A stretch of 64,000 nt of DNA, from positions 1,178,001-1,242,000 of the forward strand of contig CP060239.1 of NCBI GenBank assembly GCA_023898785.1, in the 5' to 3' direction. The stretch is from Rhodospirillales bacterium (GTDB taxonomy: Bacteria > Pseudomonadota > Alphaproteobacteria > Micavibrionales > Micavibrionaceae). Made by a program: the position numbers and the translations under genes. Below are positions 19,489-27,558 of this stretch, one piece after another. Position 1 is the first letter of the stretch. Each line of letters begins with the position of its first letter. Below the pieces are notes generated by a model that made no database searches, was not told the DNA's origin, and saw only the letters and a program-made list of their open reading frames with translations.

Positions 19489-19857
19489 ATGACAGAAGAT
19501 ACCCATAATGAAATTTCAGATCGCCCGAGCGTCGGTAACCTGACGGACTTTGTTTATGGTGTAAATGAAGATAACCGTCTGGATATTGAAGTTGCTATCA
19601 AAGAGGATGGTCGTGTTGTTGTTTTTCACAGTCATCCTTTTAAAAATGACATAGCCTGGTTTGAATTTGACCTAGATACAAACAAACTGGATTTTGTCAT
19701 GGATGACGGTGATATACGCGATATTGGCCTTCCTCTGTCACAGAGCGTTGCGGTCCATATGCAGAATTCTCACCAGATTCTGATGGTTTTGTTGGACCCA
19801 GAAACCGGAGAAGCAAAGGAAGGAAATTATATCCCGTTGATTATTCATCGAAACTAA
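19489..19857 (+). CDS. 122-aa protein, paralogue of the gene at 18966
   Basis: This is the second member of a tandem pair of equal length (122 aa). The shared C-terminal pattern has alternating acidic beta-strand-like segments ending in EGNYIPLIIHRN. Divergence between the pair is large (recognisable pattern rather than close identity), so the duplication is old or both were kept under selection. No signal peptide or membrane segment is visible; function is unknown. It may have its own promoter at 19394. Confidence 0.75.
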   Translation: MTEDTHNEISDRPSVGNLTDFVYGVNEDNRLDIEVAIKEDGRVVVFHSHPFKNDIAWFEFDLDTNKLDFVMDDGDIRDIGLPLSQSVAVHMQNSHQILMVLLDPETGEAKEGNYIPLIIHRN

Positions 19858-19871
19858 AAACGTCTGCGTCA

Positions 19872-19886
19872 TTAATAAAAAATTAA
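19872..19886. promoter_or_regulatory. CtrA-type box in AT-rich leader
   Basis: TTAA, seven bases, TTAA lies 42 bases upstream of the 49-codon reading frame at 19928. The run is A/T only between the half sites, so chance is a real possibility. Confidence 0.25.
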
Positions 19887-19927
19887 TAAAAAAACATTAA
19901 CATAATAGATAATTAGAGGAGTGTGAC

Positions 19928-20077
19928 ATGTCAGTTATCGATATGAAAACAATTGCCAGCGACAGCTTCGGCATAGATTTTCAGGGGACCTTCAGGACCG
20001 CTTGCTTTGGTGGGCAACAACTTGATTCATGCGCTGCCCCTGTGGTGACCAATGCCATGGATCTCACCAACGGTTAA
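19928..20077 (+). CDS. Small 49-aa protein, unknown
   Basis: A 49-codon frame starts MSVIDMKTIASDSFGIDFQG and ends AMDLTNG. It has a strong AGAGGAG site nine bases upstream of the ATG and fills the gap exactly up to the convergent gene, whose last codon begins two bases further on. It contains two cysteines and no membrane segment. No homologue is recognised. The good ribosome-binding site and snug fit support a real small protein, but codon evidence over 49 codons is limited. Confidence 0.5.
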   Translation: MSVIDMKTIASDSFGIDFQGTFRTACFGGQQLDSCAAPVVTNAMDLTNG

Positions 20078-20079
20078 GA

Positions 20080-20571
20080 TCAACCGCACCACACGCGGGT
20101 GATTGTACCCGCTTTATCAATTTCAAAATTCACCCGGGTGGGGCTGTAGTCCTGTGTCTTAGCATCACCGGGGCGTAAAATACGGTAAGGGCGCTCACCC
20201 GTTGAGGCGCCCTTTAATGCATCCAACATCTCTTGCGACAGTTTCAACCCTATCCAGGGTTCAAAGTTACATGTATAGCTTTTTAATTCCGGCGGGGTCG
20301 CAGTCTTTATCGCTGCGCCAATAACAGGATCTCTCCCTGGCGCAACTGTCGTACCTCCCCGGCCACGGTTACTGACCGGTACATCGGGGATCATTTCCTC
20401 CAGCGTATCGGGCAGGCGCTGTCTGCCTTCCTTTTGCCCTAGCCCGACAATAAGGCCGAAGACCAGCGGCACAGCCAACAAGGCCAGCCAAAGCGCCGGG
20501 CTGGAGGGGCTGGGTGCGGTCCGATCTTGCAGGATAATCTTTTTCTCAGGCTGCTTCCGTTCTTCGTCCAT
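20080..20571 (-). CDS. Membrane-anchored I78-type peptidase inhibitor
   Basis: This 163-aa protein has a cytoplasmic N-tail, one membrane helix (about 27-45, LWLALLAVPLVFGLIVGLG), a proline-rich spacer and a C-terminal domain whose pattern RPYRILRPGDAKTQDYSPTR, VNFEIDKAGTITRVWCG matches the Inhibitor_I78 family, which blocks serine proteases. The family is usually a small secreted or lipoprotein form. Here it would be tethered at the periplasmic face. Two cysteines (in YTCNF and the terminal VWCG) may form a disulfide. It converges on the 49-aa frame. Confidence 0.65.
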   Translation of the reverse strand: MDEERKQPEKKIILQDRTAPSPSSPALWLALLAVPLVFGLIVGLGQKEGRQRLPDTLEEMIPDVPVSNRGRGGTTVAPGRDPVIGAAIKTATPPELKSYTCNFEPWIGLKLSQEMLDALKGASTGERPYRILRPGDAKTQDYSPTRVNFEIDKAGTITRVWCG

Positions 20572-20635
20572 TGTTTTACGTTAAGCGTTTTGCACTTTTC
20601 ACTCAAGCATACTTTATCTTTCCTTCATGTTTCCC

Positions 20636-20662
20636 TTGACGTAAAGATGAAAATGCTATAAT
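20636..20662 (+). promoter_or_regulatory. Candidate sigma-70 promoter
   Basis: TTGACG, 15 bases, TATAAT lies about 40 bases before the ATG at 20702. Both hexamers are strong; the spacer is shorter than the optimum. Confidence 0.5.
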
Positions 20663-20701
20663 TCCCATAATTTTATTTCGCGGAGATAAGGGTATATATT
20701 T

Positions 20702-21199
20702 ATGGCTAAAAAACGCTTCGAACTAGGCGATCTGACGAATGAGATGCGCCTCAGCATAAACGGCCTGCCACCGGCCCAGCACAAATTTACAAAAACACTG
20801 GTAAAAAATGTTGTTTTAAATGTGATTGATGTCTTCACGAGCTTTGATGAGCGAAATCGCTTTACTGGCGTTGTGGCATTTGTTCCAACCTATAATACTG
20901 AAGAAGCAAAAAAATCGCTTCGAGAAGGAGATGTCATCTCTGTTCGAACGTTCCTGCCGATTGAAAAACTACATTGTTTGTCTGAAACCGATAACACAAG
21001 CCTAACGTTAAAGGAAATAGAGGTTAACACCTGGGGGGACGGCGTTATCACATGCTATGATACCACTCCAAAAGACTTTACACCGGGCACAGATGAAAAT
21101 AATGAACGCGCCATGGATGCGATACGTGCAATGTCTCAAGGTCATAATTATACCGATGAAGACCTTAACGGTCCGGGATCAGATTCCACGCCTTCATAA
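20702..21199 (+). CDS. 165-aa protein of unknown function
   Basis: The protein is soluble with a lysine-rich start (MAKKRFELGDLTNEMRLSIN), a central alpha/beta region and an acidic, disordered tail ending GPGSDSTPS. No known family is recognised. The ATG follows GGAGATAAGGG. It is preceded by a promoter-like sequence at 20636 and lies 45 bases before lepA, so it might be transcribed with it. Divergent from the I78-type gene. Confidence 0.7.
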   Translation: MAKKRFELGDLTNEMRLSINGLPPAQHKFTKTLVKNVVLNVIDVFTSFDERNRFTGVVAFVPTYNTEEAKKSLREGDVISVRTFLPIEKLHCLSETDNTSLTLKEIEVNTWGDGVITCYDTTPKDFTPGTDENNERAMDAIRAMSQGHNYTDEDLNGPGSDSTPS

Positions 21200-21244
21200 A
21201 TCCACGCTTGCTTTTCGCTGTTCCCTCGCCTATTCCTTTTGTCC

Positions 21245-23065
21245 ATGAGCACACATGAGACCAAACCACTCGAACATATCCGTAACTTCGCGATTATCGC
21301 CCATATTGATCATGGGAAATCGACGCTGGCGGACCGGTTGATCCAGACCTGCGGGGGGCTGGAAGAGCGCGAAATGCAAGAACAGGTGCTGGATAACACC
21401 GATATTGAGCGCGAGCGCGGGATTACCATTAAAGCCCAGACGGTGCGCCTCGAATACATCGCCAAGAACGGGATTGCCTATCAGCTTAATCTGATGGATA
21501 CGCCGGGACATGTAGATTTTTCTTATGAGGTTTCGCGCTCGCTGGCGTCGTGCGAAGGCTCTTTGCTGGTCGTGGATGCGTCCCAAGGCGTGGAAGCACA
21601 GACGCTGGCCAATGTCTATCAGGCGCTGGATAACGATCATGAGATTGTGCCGGTCATTAACAAAATCGACCTTCCAGCGGCCTGCCCGGACCGGGTTAAG
21701 ACCGAGGTTGAGGATGTCATCGGACTGGATTGCTCAGAGGCAATTGAGGTTAGCGCCAAGACGGGGAAAGGCATTGATGCGCTACTCGAAGCGATCGTCA
21801 AGGTCCTGCCGCCGCCGCATGAGGGGAGTGCGGACAAGCCGACCAAGGCTTTGCTGGTCGATAGCTGGTATGACATTTACCTGGGCGTGGTGGTGCTGGT
21901 GCGCGTCGTGGACGGATATCTTCGCAAGGGCCAAAAGATCAAATTTATGTCCAATGGGCGGGTGCGTGAGATTGACCGCGTTGGGATGTTCACCCCGAAA
22001 AAGGTGGAGTTAGACGTGCTGGGGCCCGGCGAGATGGGGTTCATCACGGCCTCGATCAAGGATATTTCGGAAACCAATGTCGGCGACACAATCACCGATG
22101 AGAAGCGCCCTTGCGCAGAGCGTTTGCCCGGCTTTAAACCGTCGATCCCGATGGTGTTTTGTTCGTTTTATCCGGCCGATGCGGGGGATTTTGAGAAGCT
22201 GCGCGAGTCCTTAGGCAAAGTAAAACTCAATGACGCAAGCCTGCATTATGAGCCGGAGAGCAGCCAAGCGCTCGGCCTTGGTTTTCGCTGCGGCTTTCTC
22301 GGCCTGCTCCATATGGAGATTATTCAGGAGCGGCTGGAGCGGGAATTTGATCTTGATCTGATCCCGACCGCGCCAAGCGTGGTGTATAAGCTGAACCTGA
22401 CCAATGGCGAGAAGATGGAGCTGTATAATCCGGTTGATATGCCAGAGGTGCAGCGGATTGAAACGATTGAGGAACCATGGATCAAGGCAACCATTTTGGT
22501 GCCCGATGAATATCTGGGGGGATTGTTACAACTGTGTCAGGAGCGGCGCGGGGTGCAGCTTGACCTGACTTACGCCGGGGGGCGGGCGATGCTGATCTAC
22601 CGTCTGCCGCTCAACGAGGTGGTGTTTGACTTTTACGACCGGCTGAAGAGTATTTCCAAAGGCTATGCCAGTTTTGATTATGATCTGGACGGGTATGGGC
22701 AGAACAACCTTGTGAAGTTGGAAATCCGGGTGAATGAAGAGCCGGTGGATGCGCTGGCGATGATTTGCCACCGCGATAATGCGGAATCGCGTGGTCGCCA
22801 GATGTGCGAGCGGTTGAAAGAGTTAATCCCGCGCCAGATGTTCAAAATCGCCATTCAGGCGGCAATCGGCGGCAAGATTATCGCGCGGGAAAATGTCTCC
22901 GCGCTGCGCAAGGACGTGACCGCGAAATGTTACGGCGGGGACATTACGCGCAAGAAGAAGCTGCTGGAAAAGCAGAAAAAAGGCAAAGCCAAGATGCGCC
23001 AATATGGTAATGTAGAAATTCCACAAAGCGCGTTTATCGCCGCGCTGAAAATGGGGGATGAGTGA
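21245..23065 (+). CDS. lepA: Elongation factor 4 (LepA)
   Basis: This 606-aa translational GTPase has P-loop [13 protein letters not shown], switch motifs [10 protein letters not shown] and [14 protein letters not shown] and the LepA-specific C-terminal domain ending [19 protein letters not shown]. LepA acts on ribosomes to back-translocate or aid initiation and assembly under stress. The ATG at 21245 is chosen; a TTG six bases upstream is an unlikely alternative. The stop overlaps the next ATG (TGATG), tying its translation to a toxin-antitoxin-like pair. Confidence 0.96.
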   Translation: MSTHETKPLEHIRNFAIIAHIDHGKSTLADRLIQTCGGLEEREMQEQVLDNTDIERERGITIKAQTVRLEYIAKNGIAYQLNLMDTPGHVDFSYEVSRSLASCEGSLLVVDASQGVEAQTLANVYQALDNDHEIVPVINKIDLPAACPDRVKTEVEDVIGLDCSEAIEVSAKTGKGIDALLEAIVKVLPPPHEGSADKPTKALLVDSWYDIYLGVVVLVRVVDGYLRKGQKIKFMSNGRVREIDRVGMFTPKKVELDVLGPGEMGFITASIKDISETNVGDTITDEKRPCAERLPGFKPSIPMVFCSFYPADAGDFEKLRESLGKVKLNDASLHYEPESSQALGLGFRCGFLGLLHMEIIQERLEREFDLDLIPTAPSVVYKLNLTNGEKMELYNPVDMPEVQRIETIEEPWIKATILVPDEYLGGLLQLCQERRGVQLDLTYAGGRAMLIYRLPLNEVVFDFYDRLKSISKGYASFDYDLDGYGQNNLVKLEIRVNEEPVDALAMICHRDNAESRGRQMCERLKELIPRQMFKIAIQAAIGGKIIARENVSALRKDVTAKCYGGDITRKKKLLEKQKKGKAKMRQYGNVEIPQSAFIAALKMGDE

Positions 23066-23472
23066 TGAGCGAGCGTTGGAAGCAACGATTTGAAAACTTT
23101 GAGAAGGCTTATAGCGTATTGGCTGATGCGCTTGATGCTAATTTCAGTGACCTGTCCGATCTGGAGAAGATGGGATGCATTCAGGCGTTTGAGATTACGT
23201 TCGAGCTATCGTGGAAAGTGATGAAAGATTATCTGGTTTACTCAGGAATCAATTTGATCGAGATTAGCCCGCGCAAAGTGATTCAGGAAGCGATGGCAGC
23301 AGGGCTTATTCAGGACGGTGATATGTGGATGAGCATGCTTAAAAACCGCAATCTTACATCACACACCTATGATGAATCGCATATTTTGAGCGGTGTTGAG
23401 ATGATTGAAAGAGATTACTTACCGCATATTACGGCGCTTTATAACTATCTTAAAGGGCGGCATGATGGTTGA
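23065..23472 (+). CDS. HepT-like HEPN protein (HI0074 family), toxin candidate
   Basis: This 135-aa all-helical protein fits the nucleotidyltransferase substrate-binding/HepT family: FEITFELSWKVMKDYL in the core and RNLTSHTY, which fits the R-x4-H-x-Y signature of HEPN ribonucleases. In type VII systems HepT is an RNase inactivated by AMPylation from its partner MntA. The start overlaps the lepA stop by one base and its own stop overlaps the next gene, indicating coupled translation. Toxin activity is inferred from motif and partner. Confidence 0.8.
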   Translation: MSERWKQRFENFEKAYSVLADALDANFSDLSDLEKMGCIQAFEITFELSWKVMKDYLVYSGINLIEISPRKVIQEAMAAGLIQDGDMWMSMLKNRNLTSHTYDESHILSGVEMIERDYLPHITALYNYLKGRHDG

Positions 23473-23815
23473 GCCGAACCGTTATGAAGACCAGCCTTTC
23501 GGCCTGCCGCCGCTGACGATTGACAATATCCGCCGGTTTCTTATGGGCTGGCCGGAGATTGAGCGCATAGAGATTTTCGGATCGCGCGCGATGGGGAATT
23601 ACCGTTATAACTCCGATATTGATATCTGCGTCTGGGGCGAAGCTATAGATCCCGACCTGTTTAGCCGTATCCGCTCCGGGCTGCAAGATCTACCGATCCC
23701 TTATAAGATTGACGTGGTGCAGTATGAAACCATCTCCCATCCGCCCTTCAAAGCGCATATCGACGAACACGGCGTTGATTTTTTTAAGGCGCTCAAGATG
23801 GGGAGGGGGGAGTGA
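23465..23815 (+). CDS. MntA-like minimal nucleotidyltransferase, antitoxin candidate
   Basis: This 116-aa protein carries the nucleotidyltransferase signature GSRAMGNYRYNSDID, exactly GS-x10-D-x-D, followed by a third strand KIDVVQYE with an acidic residue that can complete metal binding. The MntA family adds AMP to the tyrosine of HepT to neutralise it. It overlaps the HEPN gene by eight bases; ATG codons at 23462 and 23465 are both possible. The gene order (HEPN then NTase) matches hepT-mntA type modules. Confidence 0.82.
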   Translation: MVEPNRYEDQPFGLPPLTIDNIRRFLMGWPEIERIEIFGSRAMGNYRYNSDIDICVWGEAIDPDLFSRIRSGLQDLPIPYKIDVVQYETISHPPFKAHIDEHGVDFFKALKMGRGE

Positions 23816-24168
23816 TGTTAGATTTTATTTCTGAAAACAGCCAATTTTTAAGCGTCCTTACAGTTACTTTTGCGGGACTTTTCGCTTTTATAAAATGGTT
23901 AGACACCAGAAATAGAGAACTCAAAGAAAAACGTTACTCAAAGTACATGCAGTTGATTAGCGTAATTTCAGGAAAAAGAGAAGATAGTTCTCCCTCTAAT
24001 TTACCAGAGCAGATTGCCGCTACGTGGTTTTTGATCGAATACAAAGAATACTTCGAAATAACAAAGAAAATATTTTCTAACAGTGACTTAAAAGAAATGG
24101 CCGATGAAACATGGATTAAGCATGTCCTGCCTCAGATGCAAAGCATGTTAAAAGAAATATCAAAATAA
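23815..24168 (+). CDS. 117-aa single-pass membrane protein, unknown
   Basis: The start overlaps the nucleotidyltransferase stop (TGATG), so it is part of the same translational unit. The protein has one N-terminal membrane helix (about 12-28, FLSVLTVTFAGLFAFIKWL) followed by a lysine-rich cytoplasmic helical tail. Base composition is visibly more A/T-rich than lepA, which suggests separate acquisition. No family is recognised; it could be a membrane partner of the toxin-antitoxin pair or a chance neighbour. Confidence 0.65.
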   Translation: MLDFISENSQFLSVLTVTFAGLFAFIKWLDTRNRELKEKRYSKYMQLISVISGKREDSSPSNLPEQIAATWFLIEYKEYFEITKKIFSNSDLKEMADETWIKHVLPQMQSMLKEISK

Positions 24169-24210
24169 ATCTTTGGAACCGTCCCCTGCCCAAAAATATC
24201 ATTCCTTTTC

Positions 24211-24368
24211 GTCATTGCGAGGAGCCGCAGGCGACGCGGCAATCCAGCCTTTTGAACCACGAATAAACACAAATACACACAGATGAGATTGCGAGAGAAA
24301 TAATCTGTGTTCATCGGTGTTTATCTGTGGTTAATGTTTCTGGATTGCTTCGCTGCGCTCGCAATGAC
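24211..24368. repeat. Extragenic palindromic repeat, type A, with nested second palindrome
   Basis: Outer arms are GTCATTGCGAGGAGCCGCAG and CTGCGCTCGCAATGAC. Inside lies a different inverted repeat (about 24257-24335) with ACCACGAATAAACACAAAT on one side and TCGGTGTTTATCTGTGGTT on the other. It looks like one repeat inserted into another. Confidence 0.75.
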
Positions 24369-24418
24369 ATGATATTGTTTCAGCACAGCCAAAAAGATAA
24401 GGGAATGAATTAACCCAC

Positions 24419-25045
24419 ATGACCAATCTCGCGCATAAAATTCGTGACAAGATCCGTGAGCTGCAAAGTGAGGTTGAAACCGAGCTGTCCGAGAAGCGTG
24501 ATGAGTTCCAATACCGGTTGGAACGCCGTAAGGTGATTTTCGAGCAAGAGGCGCTGGCCCTGCAGCGCGAGGCCAAAATGGGCCTGATCCGATACCTTCG
24601 GGAATCACGGTTGCTGGTCGTGCTGACCTCGCCGCTCATCTACAGTATGATACTTCCGATCATGATTTGCGATCTGTTTGTCAGCGTTTATCAAGCGATC
24701 TGTTTTCCGATTTACGGCATTCCCAAGGTCAAGCGCCGCGAGTATGTGGTGATGGATCGCAAATATCTAGCCTATCTCAACATCATTGAGAAGATGAACT
24801 GCATTTACTGTGAATATGCCAACGGGGTGATTGCCTATGTGCGCGAGATCGCCAGCCGGACGGAGCAATATTGGTGCCCGATTAAACACGCCAGAAAGCT
24901 CAAGGACCCGCCAGCGCGTTATTACGGTTATCTTGAGTATGGCGACAGCGAGGCTTTACACAAGAAGTGGGAGGCACAGCGCGATAAGTGCCGGGCGTGT
25001 GAAGTGCCAGGTAAGTGCACCGGGAAGACGGAAGGTGAGCGATGA
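24419..25045 (+). CDS. 208-aa membrane protein with C-terminal cysteine motifs
   Basis: The N-terminus (1-55) is a charged coiled-coil, then hydrophobic segments around 62-90 (VLTSPLIYSMILPIMICDLF), then a soluble part with CIYC near residue 124 and CRAC followed by GKCTGK near the C-terminus. The four or five cysteines could bind zinc or iron, or act in redox chemistry. No named family is recalled with confidence, though small alphaproteobacterial proteins of this style exist. The stop overlaps the following 59-aa gene. Confidence 0.7.
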   Translation: MTNLAHKIRDKIRELQSEVETELSEKRDEFQYRLERRKVIFEQEALALQREAKMGLIRYLRESRLLVVLTSPLIYSMILPIMICDLFVSVYQAICFPIYGIPKVKRREYVVMDRKYLAYLNIIEKMNCIYCEYANGVIAYVREIASRTEQYWCPIKHARKLKDPPARYYGYLEYGDSEALHKKWEAQRDKCRACEVPGKCTGKTEGER

Positions 25046-25221
25046 AACGTAGATTGGTGATTGCGGGGATTGTGTTGGCGGTGCTGGTGGCCGGGGCGTT
25101 TATATATGACGCCGTCACCGCAAAGCCGCAGCGCGAAATTCTGATTGATAAGGATTACCGCCCTGCTCCGCCGAAGACCTATGCGCCCGTAGATGAGACG
25201 CTGACGCCGATGCCGAAGTAA
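25042..25221 (+). CDS. 59-aa membrane-anchored or exported small protein
   Basis: The ATG overlaps the previous stop (ATGA) with GAAGGTGAG upstream. The product starts MKRRLVIAGIVLAVLVAGAF, a single N-terminal membrane helix or signal anchor, followed by a short proline-rich tail ending TLTPMPK. It is probably co-expressed with the cysteine-motif membrane protein. No family is known. Confidence 0.6.
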   Translation: MKRRLVIAGIVLAVLVAGAFIYDAVTAKPQREILIDKDYRPAPPKTYAPVDETLTPMPK

Positions 25222-25226
25222 ACGTC

Positions 25227-25248
25227 GTTGCACTCCTCGCAATGACGA
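25227..25248. repeat. Remnant of type A palindromic repeat
   Basis: Only the closing arm CTCCTCGCAATGACG is present, between the 59-aa gene and the convergent STAS-like gene. It looks like a truncated copy. Confidence 0.5.
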
Positions 25249-25255
25249 TGGCGTC

Positions 25256-25636
25256 CTAGGCTGCCAGTTCCCGGGCGCCGACGATCCAGTCTTTCGCCTG
25301 TTCGACCTCGTCCAGCCCATAGAATTTTACTTCACCAGGGAAGAAGGGCTTAAACAGCGCGGTCATATTGCGAATCCAGCCCTCGTCTGTGACAAAAGCG
25401 ATATGCGAAAGATCATTCCAATGTCTGATCCCGTAGCTCATATCATCCCACATGGCGGAAAGTTCCATGCCGCCGAAATCCCTAGCGATCACAAGCATCA
25501 TTTTCAACGGCTTGTGTTTTTCCAGCATCTCGTCGCACAGCAGCAACATGCCGTCAACGTAGTCCTCGTGCGTCAATTTGCCACTCACCTCTATACCCAG
25601 TACGTTTTCGGGAAGGCCTTCTATTTGTTTAAACAT
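25256..25636 (-). CDS. SpoIIAA-like/STAS-type small protein
   Basis: This 126-aa protein starts MFKQIEGLPENVLGIEVSGK, followed by LTHEDY; it contains MMLVIARDFGGMELSAMWDD and ends VGARELAA. The pattern matches the SpoIIAA-like (STAS fold) family common in proteobacteria, with unknown ligand. The start at 25636 is fixed by AAAGGAGTAAAGAC directly upstream; the frame is open further upstream but without a good start. It is divergent from the macrodomain gene. Confidence 0.75.
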   Translation of the reverse strand: MFKQIEGLPENVLGIEVSGKLTHEDYVDGMLLLCDEMLEKHKPLKMMLVIARDFGGMELSAMWDDMSYGIRHWNDLSHIAFVTDEGWIRNMTALFKPFFPGEVKFYGLDEVEQAKDWIVGARELAA

Positions 25637-25829
25637 TGTCTTTACTCCTTTTTGCATGGATATGGTCCCAGCGTATGCCTGTTTGCTGGCCTGCGATTTG
25701 ACATTTATCAAGCGCGGCAAAATAGACACCAACCCCCCTTCCCCATTATTAAGAAATCGCATAGAATGGAGTTCGTCAGGCGCAGTTTTGCGCTCTTTCA
25801 ACGCGCTCTTTCAAAACAAGGACAAATCC

Positions 25830-26327
25830 ATGATTAAGTATGTTTCCGGTGATATTCTTCTTAGCGATGCGCAAGCCATTGCACACGGCATTGCGCCGGG
25901 CGATCATTTTAATCAGGGATTGGCGTTGACGCTGCGTGAGCGTTTTCCGGCGATGGCAAAGGATTTTCGTCATTATTGTCATCAAAGCAATCCACCGGCC
26001 GGTGGGGCGTGGCTGTGGGCCGGGCCGGACGGGGTGATTATTAATTTGATGACGCAGGACCCTGCGCCGGATCATAATGCGCATCCAGGCAAGGCCAGTG
26101 TTAAAAATATCTCTCATGCTTTGAAAGAACTTTGCGCGATTATCGATGCGGAGAGTCTGAGTTCCGTTGCTCTGCCGCGGCTGGCAACCGGTGTCGGCGG
26201 ACAGGACTGGGAGGATGTCAAGCCGTTGATCGAAGAGCATCTGGGCGGGCTTAAGATTCCTGTGATCGTTTATGAGGCCTATACCAAGGATGAAAAAGCA
26301 AAAGAGAATATTCCCAAAGCTGCATAG
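25830..26327 (+). CDS. Macrodomain protein (TARG1/OARD1-like)
   Basis: This 165-aa protein reads IKYVSGDILLSDAQAIAHGI at the start and ALPRLATGVGGQDWEDVKPL near the end, matching the ADP-ribose-binding macrodomain, nearest in pattern to the TARG1/ALC1-like class. In human TARG1 a lysine and an aspartate are catalytic; by eye alignment the aspartate position is glycine here and the lysine position appears to be glutamine, so it may bind ADP-ribose derivatives without the same chemistry. The start at 25830 begins exactly at the first beta strand, preceded by ACAAGGACAA. Confidence 0.78.
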   Translation: MIKYVSGDILLSDAQAIAHGIAPGDHFNQGLALTLRERFPAMAKDFRHYCHQSNPPAGGAWLWAGPDGVIINLMTQDPAPDHNAHPGKASVKNISHALKELCAIIDAESLSSVALPRLATGVGGQDWEDVKPLIEEHLGGLKIPVIVYEAYTKDEKAKENIPKAA

Positions 26328-26407
26328 GGGTCCGCTCACTTTTCAAAAGATTGCTCTTCCTTTTTCAAATCGCTATGCTGGCTTTTCCAGCAATCAGGAG
26401 GACTTTC

Positions 26408-27136
26408 ATGCGTGTAATTTTGATACTGGCCTTGGCCGCTGTTTTCTCATTCCCCCAAACGGTGGCGGCGCAATGCGGCGCCAGTCCTGCGCCCGATCTG
26501 CCGGACGGGCATTTGATGATGAATTTCTCGGCGACCGAGCGGCGCGATGTTGAGCAGGATCTGCTGGTGACGACGCTGTCTTATAGTGCAACCAACCGTG
26601 ATGTACGCGCATTGCAAAACGAAGTTAATAGCACCATGAAAAAAGCACTTGAGCGCGTCAAACGAGAAAAGGAAGTTGAAGCGCAAACAGGAGCGTATCA
26701 GGTGTATGAAACCAGTGATCCACATACGAAAGAACGGCTTTGGCGCGGATCTCAGAATATTACGCTCAAATCCAAAAATGCGGATGACTTGCTGGCTCTT
26801 AGCGGAGATTTGCAGGATATGAAGCTGGCAACGCATGGGCTTAGCTATACGCTTGACCCTGAAACGGCTGCAAGCGTTAAGGATAGTTTGATGGAAGCAG
26901 CGCTGATACAGCTCCAACAGCGAGCGGATCGCGCGGCGAAGGCGCTTGGAAAGTCCAGCGCTTCTTTGCGTGAGGTTACAATTGTGAATGAGGACGCCTC
27001 CTACTCTAACCTACAAATGTATGAACGCAGTATGGTAGCGGACGATGCGGCAATGGATATGGCTGTGCCGGTTGCCCAAGCCGGAGAGACAACAATCAGC
27101 CTGAGCGTGAGTGCAACTGCGGTTTTGAAACCTTAA
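26408..27136 (+). CDS. SIMPL domain (DUF541) periplasmic protein
   Basis: This 242-aa protein begins with a signal peptide (MRVILILALAAVFSFPQTVA, then AQCG) whose cysteine two residues past the AxA-like site does not form a good lipobox. The mature part fits the SIMPL/DUF541 fold: FSATERRDVEQDLLVTTLSY near the start, ALIQLQQRADRAAKALGKS, and a closing beta strand TTISLSVSATAVL. Family members have been linked to oxidative stress and envelope function. CAGGAGG lies eight bases before the ATG and fixes the start. Confidence 0.8.
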   Translation: MRVILILALAAVFSFPQTVAAQCGASPAPDLPDGHLMMNFSATERRDVEQDLLVTTLSYSATNRDVRALQNEVNSTMKKALERVKREKEVEAQTGAYQVYETSDPHTKERLWRGSQNITLKSKNADDLLALSGDLQDMKLATHGLSYTLDPETAASVKDSLMEAALIQLQQRADRAAKALGKSSASLREVTIVNEDASYSNLQMYERSMVADDAAMDMAVPVAQAGETTISLSVSATAVLKP

Positions 27137-27155
27137 TTAAGAGCAATATGAATCC

Positions 27156-27551
27156 ATGGCCTTGCTGTTTCTTTACGGCACATTAATGCGGGGGTTTCGC
27201 AATGCCGCGCAGCTTGATCTCGGGCATTTTTTAGGCCCGGTGCGTACGGCCAGAGAGGAGTGCAGCATGGTGGCATGTGTTGATCCTCCTTATCCGTTTC
27301 CGGGCGTTATTGCCGGACACAGCCATATCGCCGGGGAGTTATATGATGCGGGCACCGATCTGTTACGTCGGCTTGATGCTTTTGAGCTTGAAGGTCAGGA
27401 ATACATGCGTGAAACCATAGCCCTAAACAACGGTGAAAGTGCGCAGTATTACAGGCTTATTTATCCAAGCAGGATTACGGTTGTTGACCAGCATGCACAG
27501 ATTGATTTTAACAAAAGCGAAAATTGCTATCGCTGGGTTCACGTAGAGTAA
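27156..27551 (+). CDS. Gamma-glutamylcyclotransferase (AIG2-like) family protein
   Basis: This 131-aa protein opens LLFLYGTLMRGFRNAAQL, the family substrate-binding YGTLmxG loop, and has GVIAGHSHIAGELYDAGTDL and LDAFELEGQEYMRETIAL, in which the glutamate of the FELEG segment corresponds to the conserved acid. It likely cleaves gamma-glutamyl amine or dipeptide linkages in the cytoplasm. It lies 20 bases after the SIMPL gene and shortly before the DUF455 gene, so the three may be one transcript. Confidence 0.85.
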   Translation: MALLFLYGTLMRGFRNAAQLDLGHFLGPVRTAREECSMVACVDPPYPFPGVIAGHSHIAGELYDAGTDLLRRLDAFELEGQEYMRETIALNNGESAQYYRLIYPSRITVVDQHAQIDFNKSENCYRWVHVE

Positions 27552-27558
27552 AAAAGTG

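Noticed and set aside
24211..24368. CRISPR-like array from repeated CATTGCGAG segments
   Set aside because: The segments are inverted arms of single hairpin elements dispersed over the window, without regularly spaced direct repeats.
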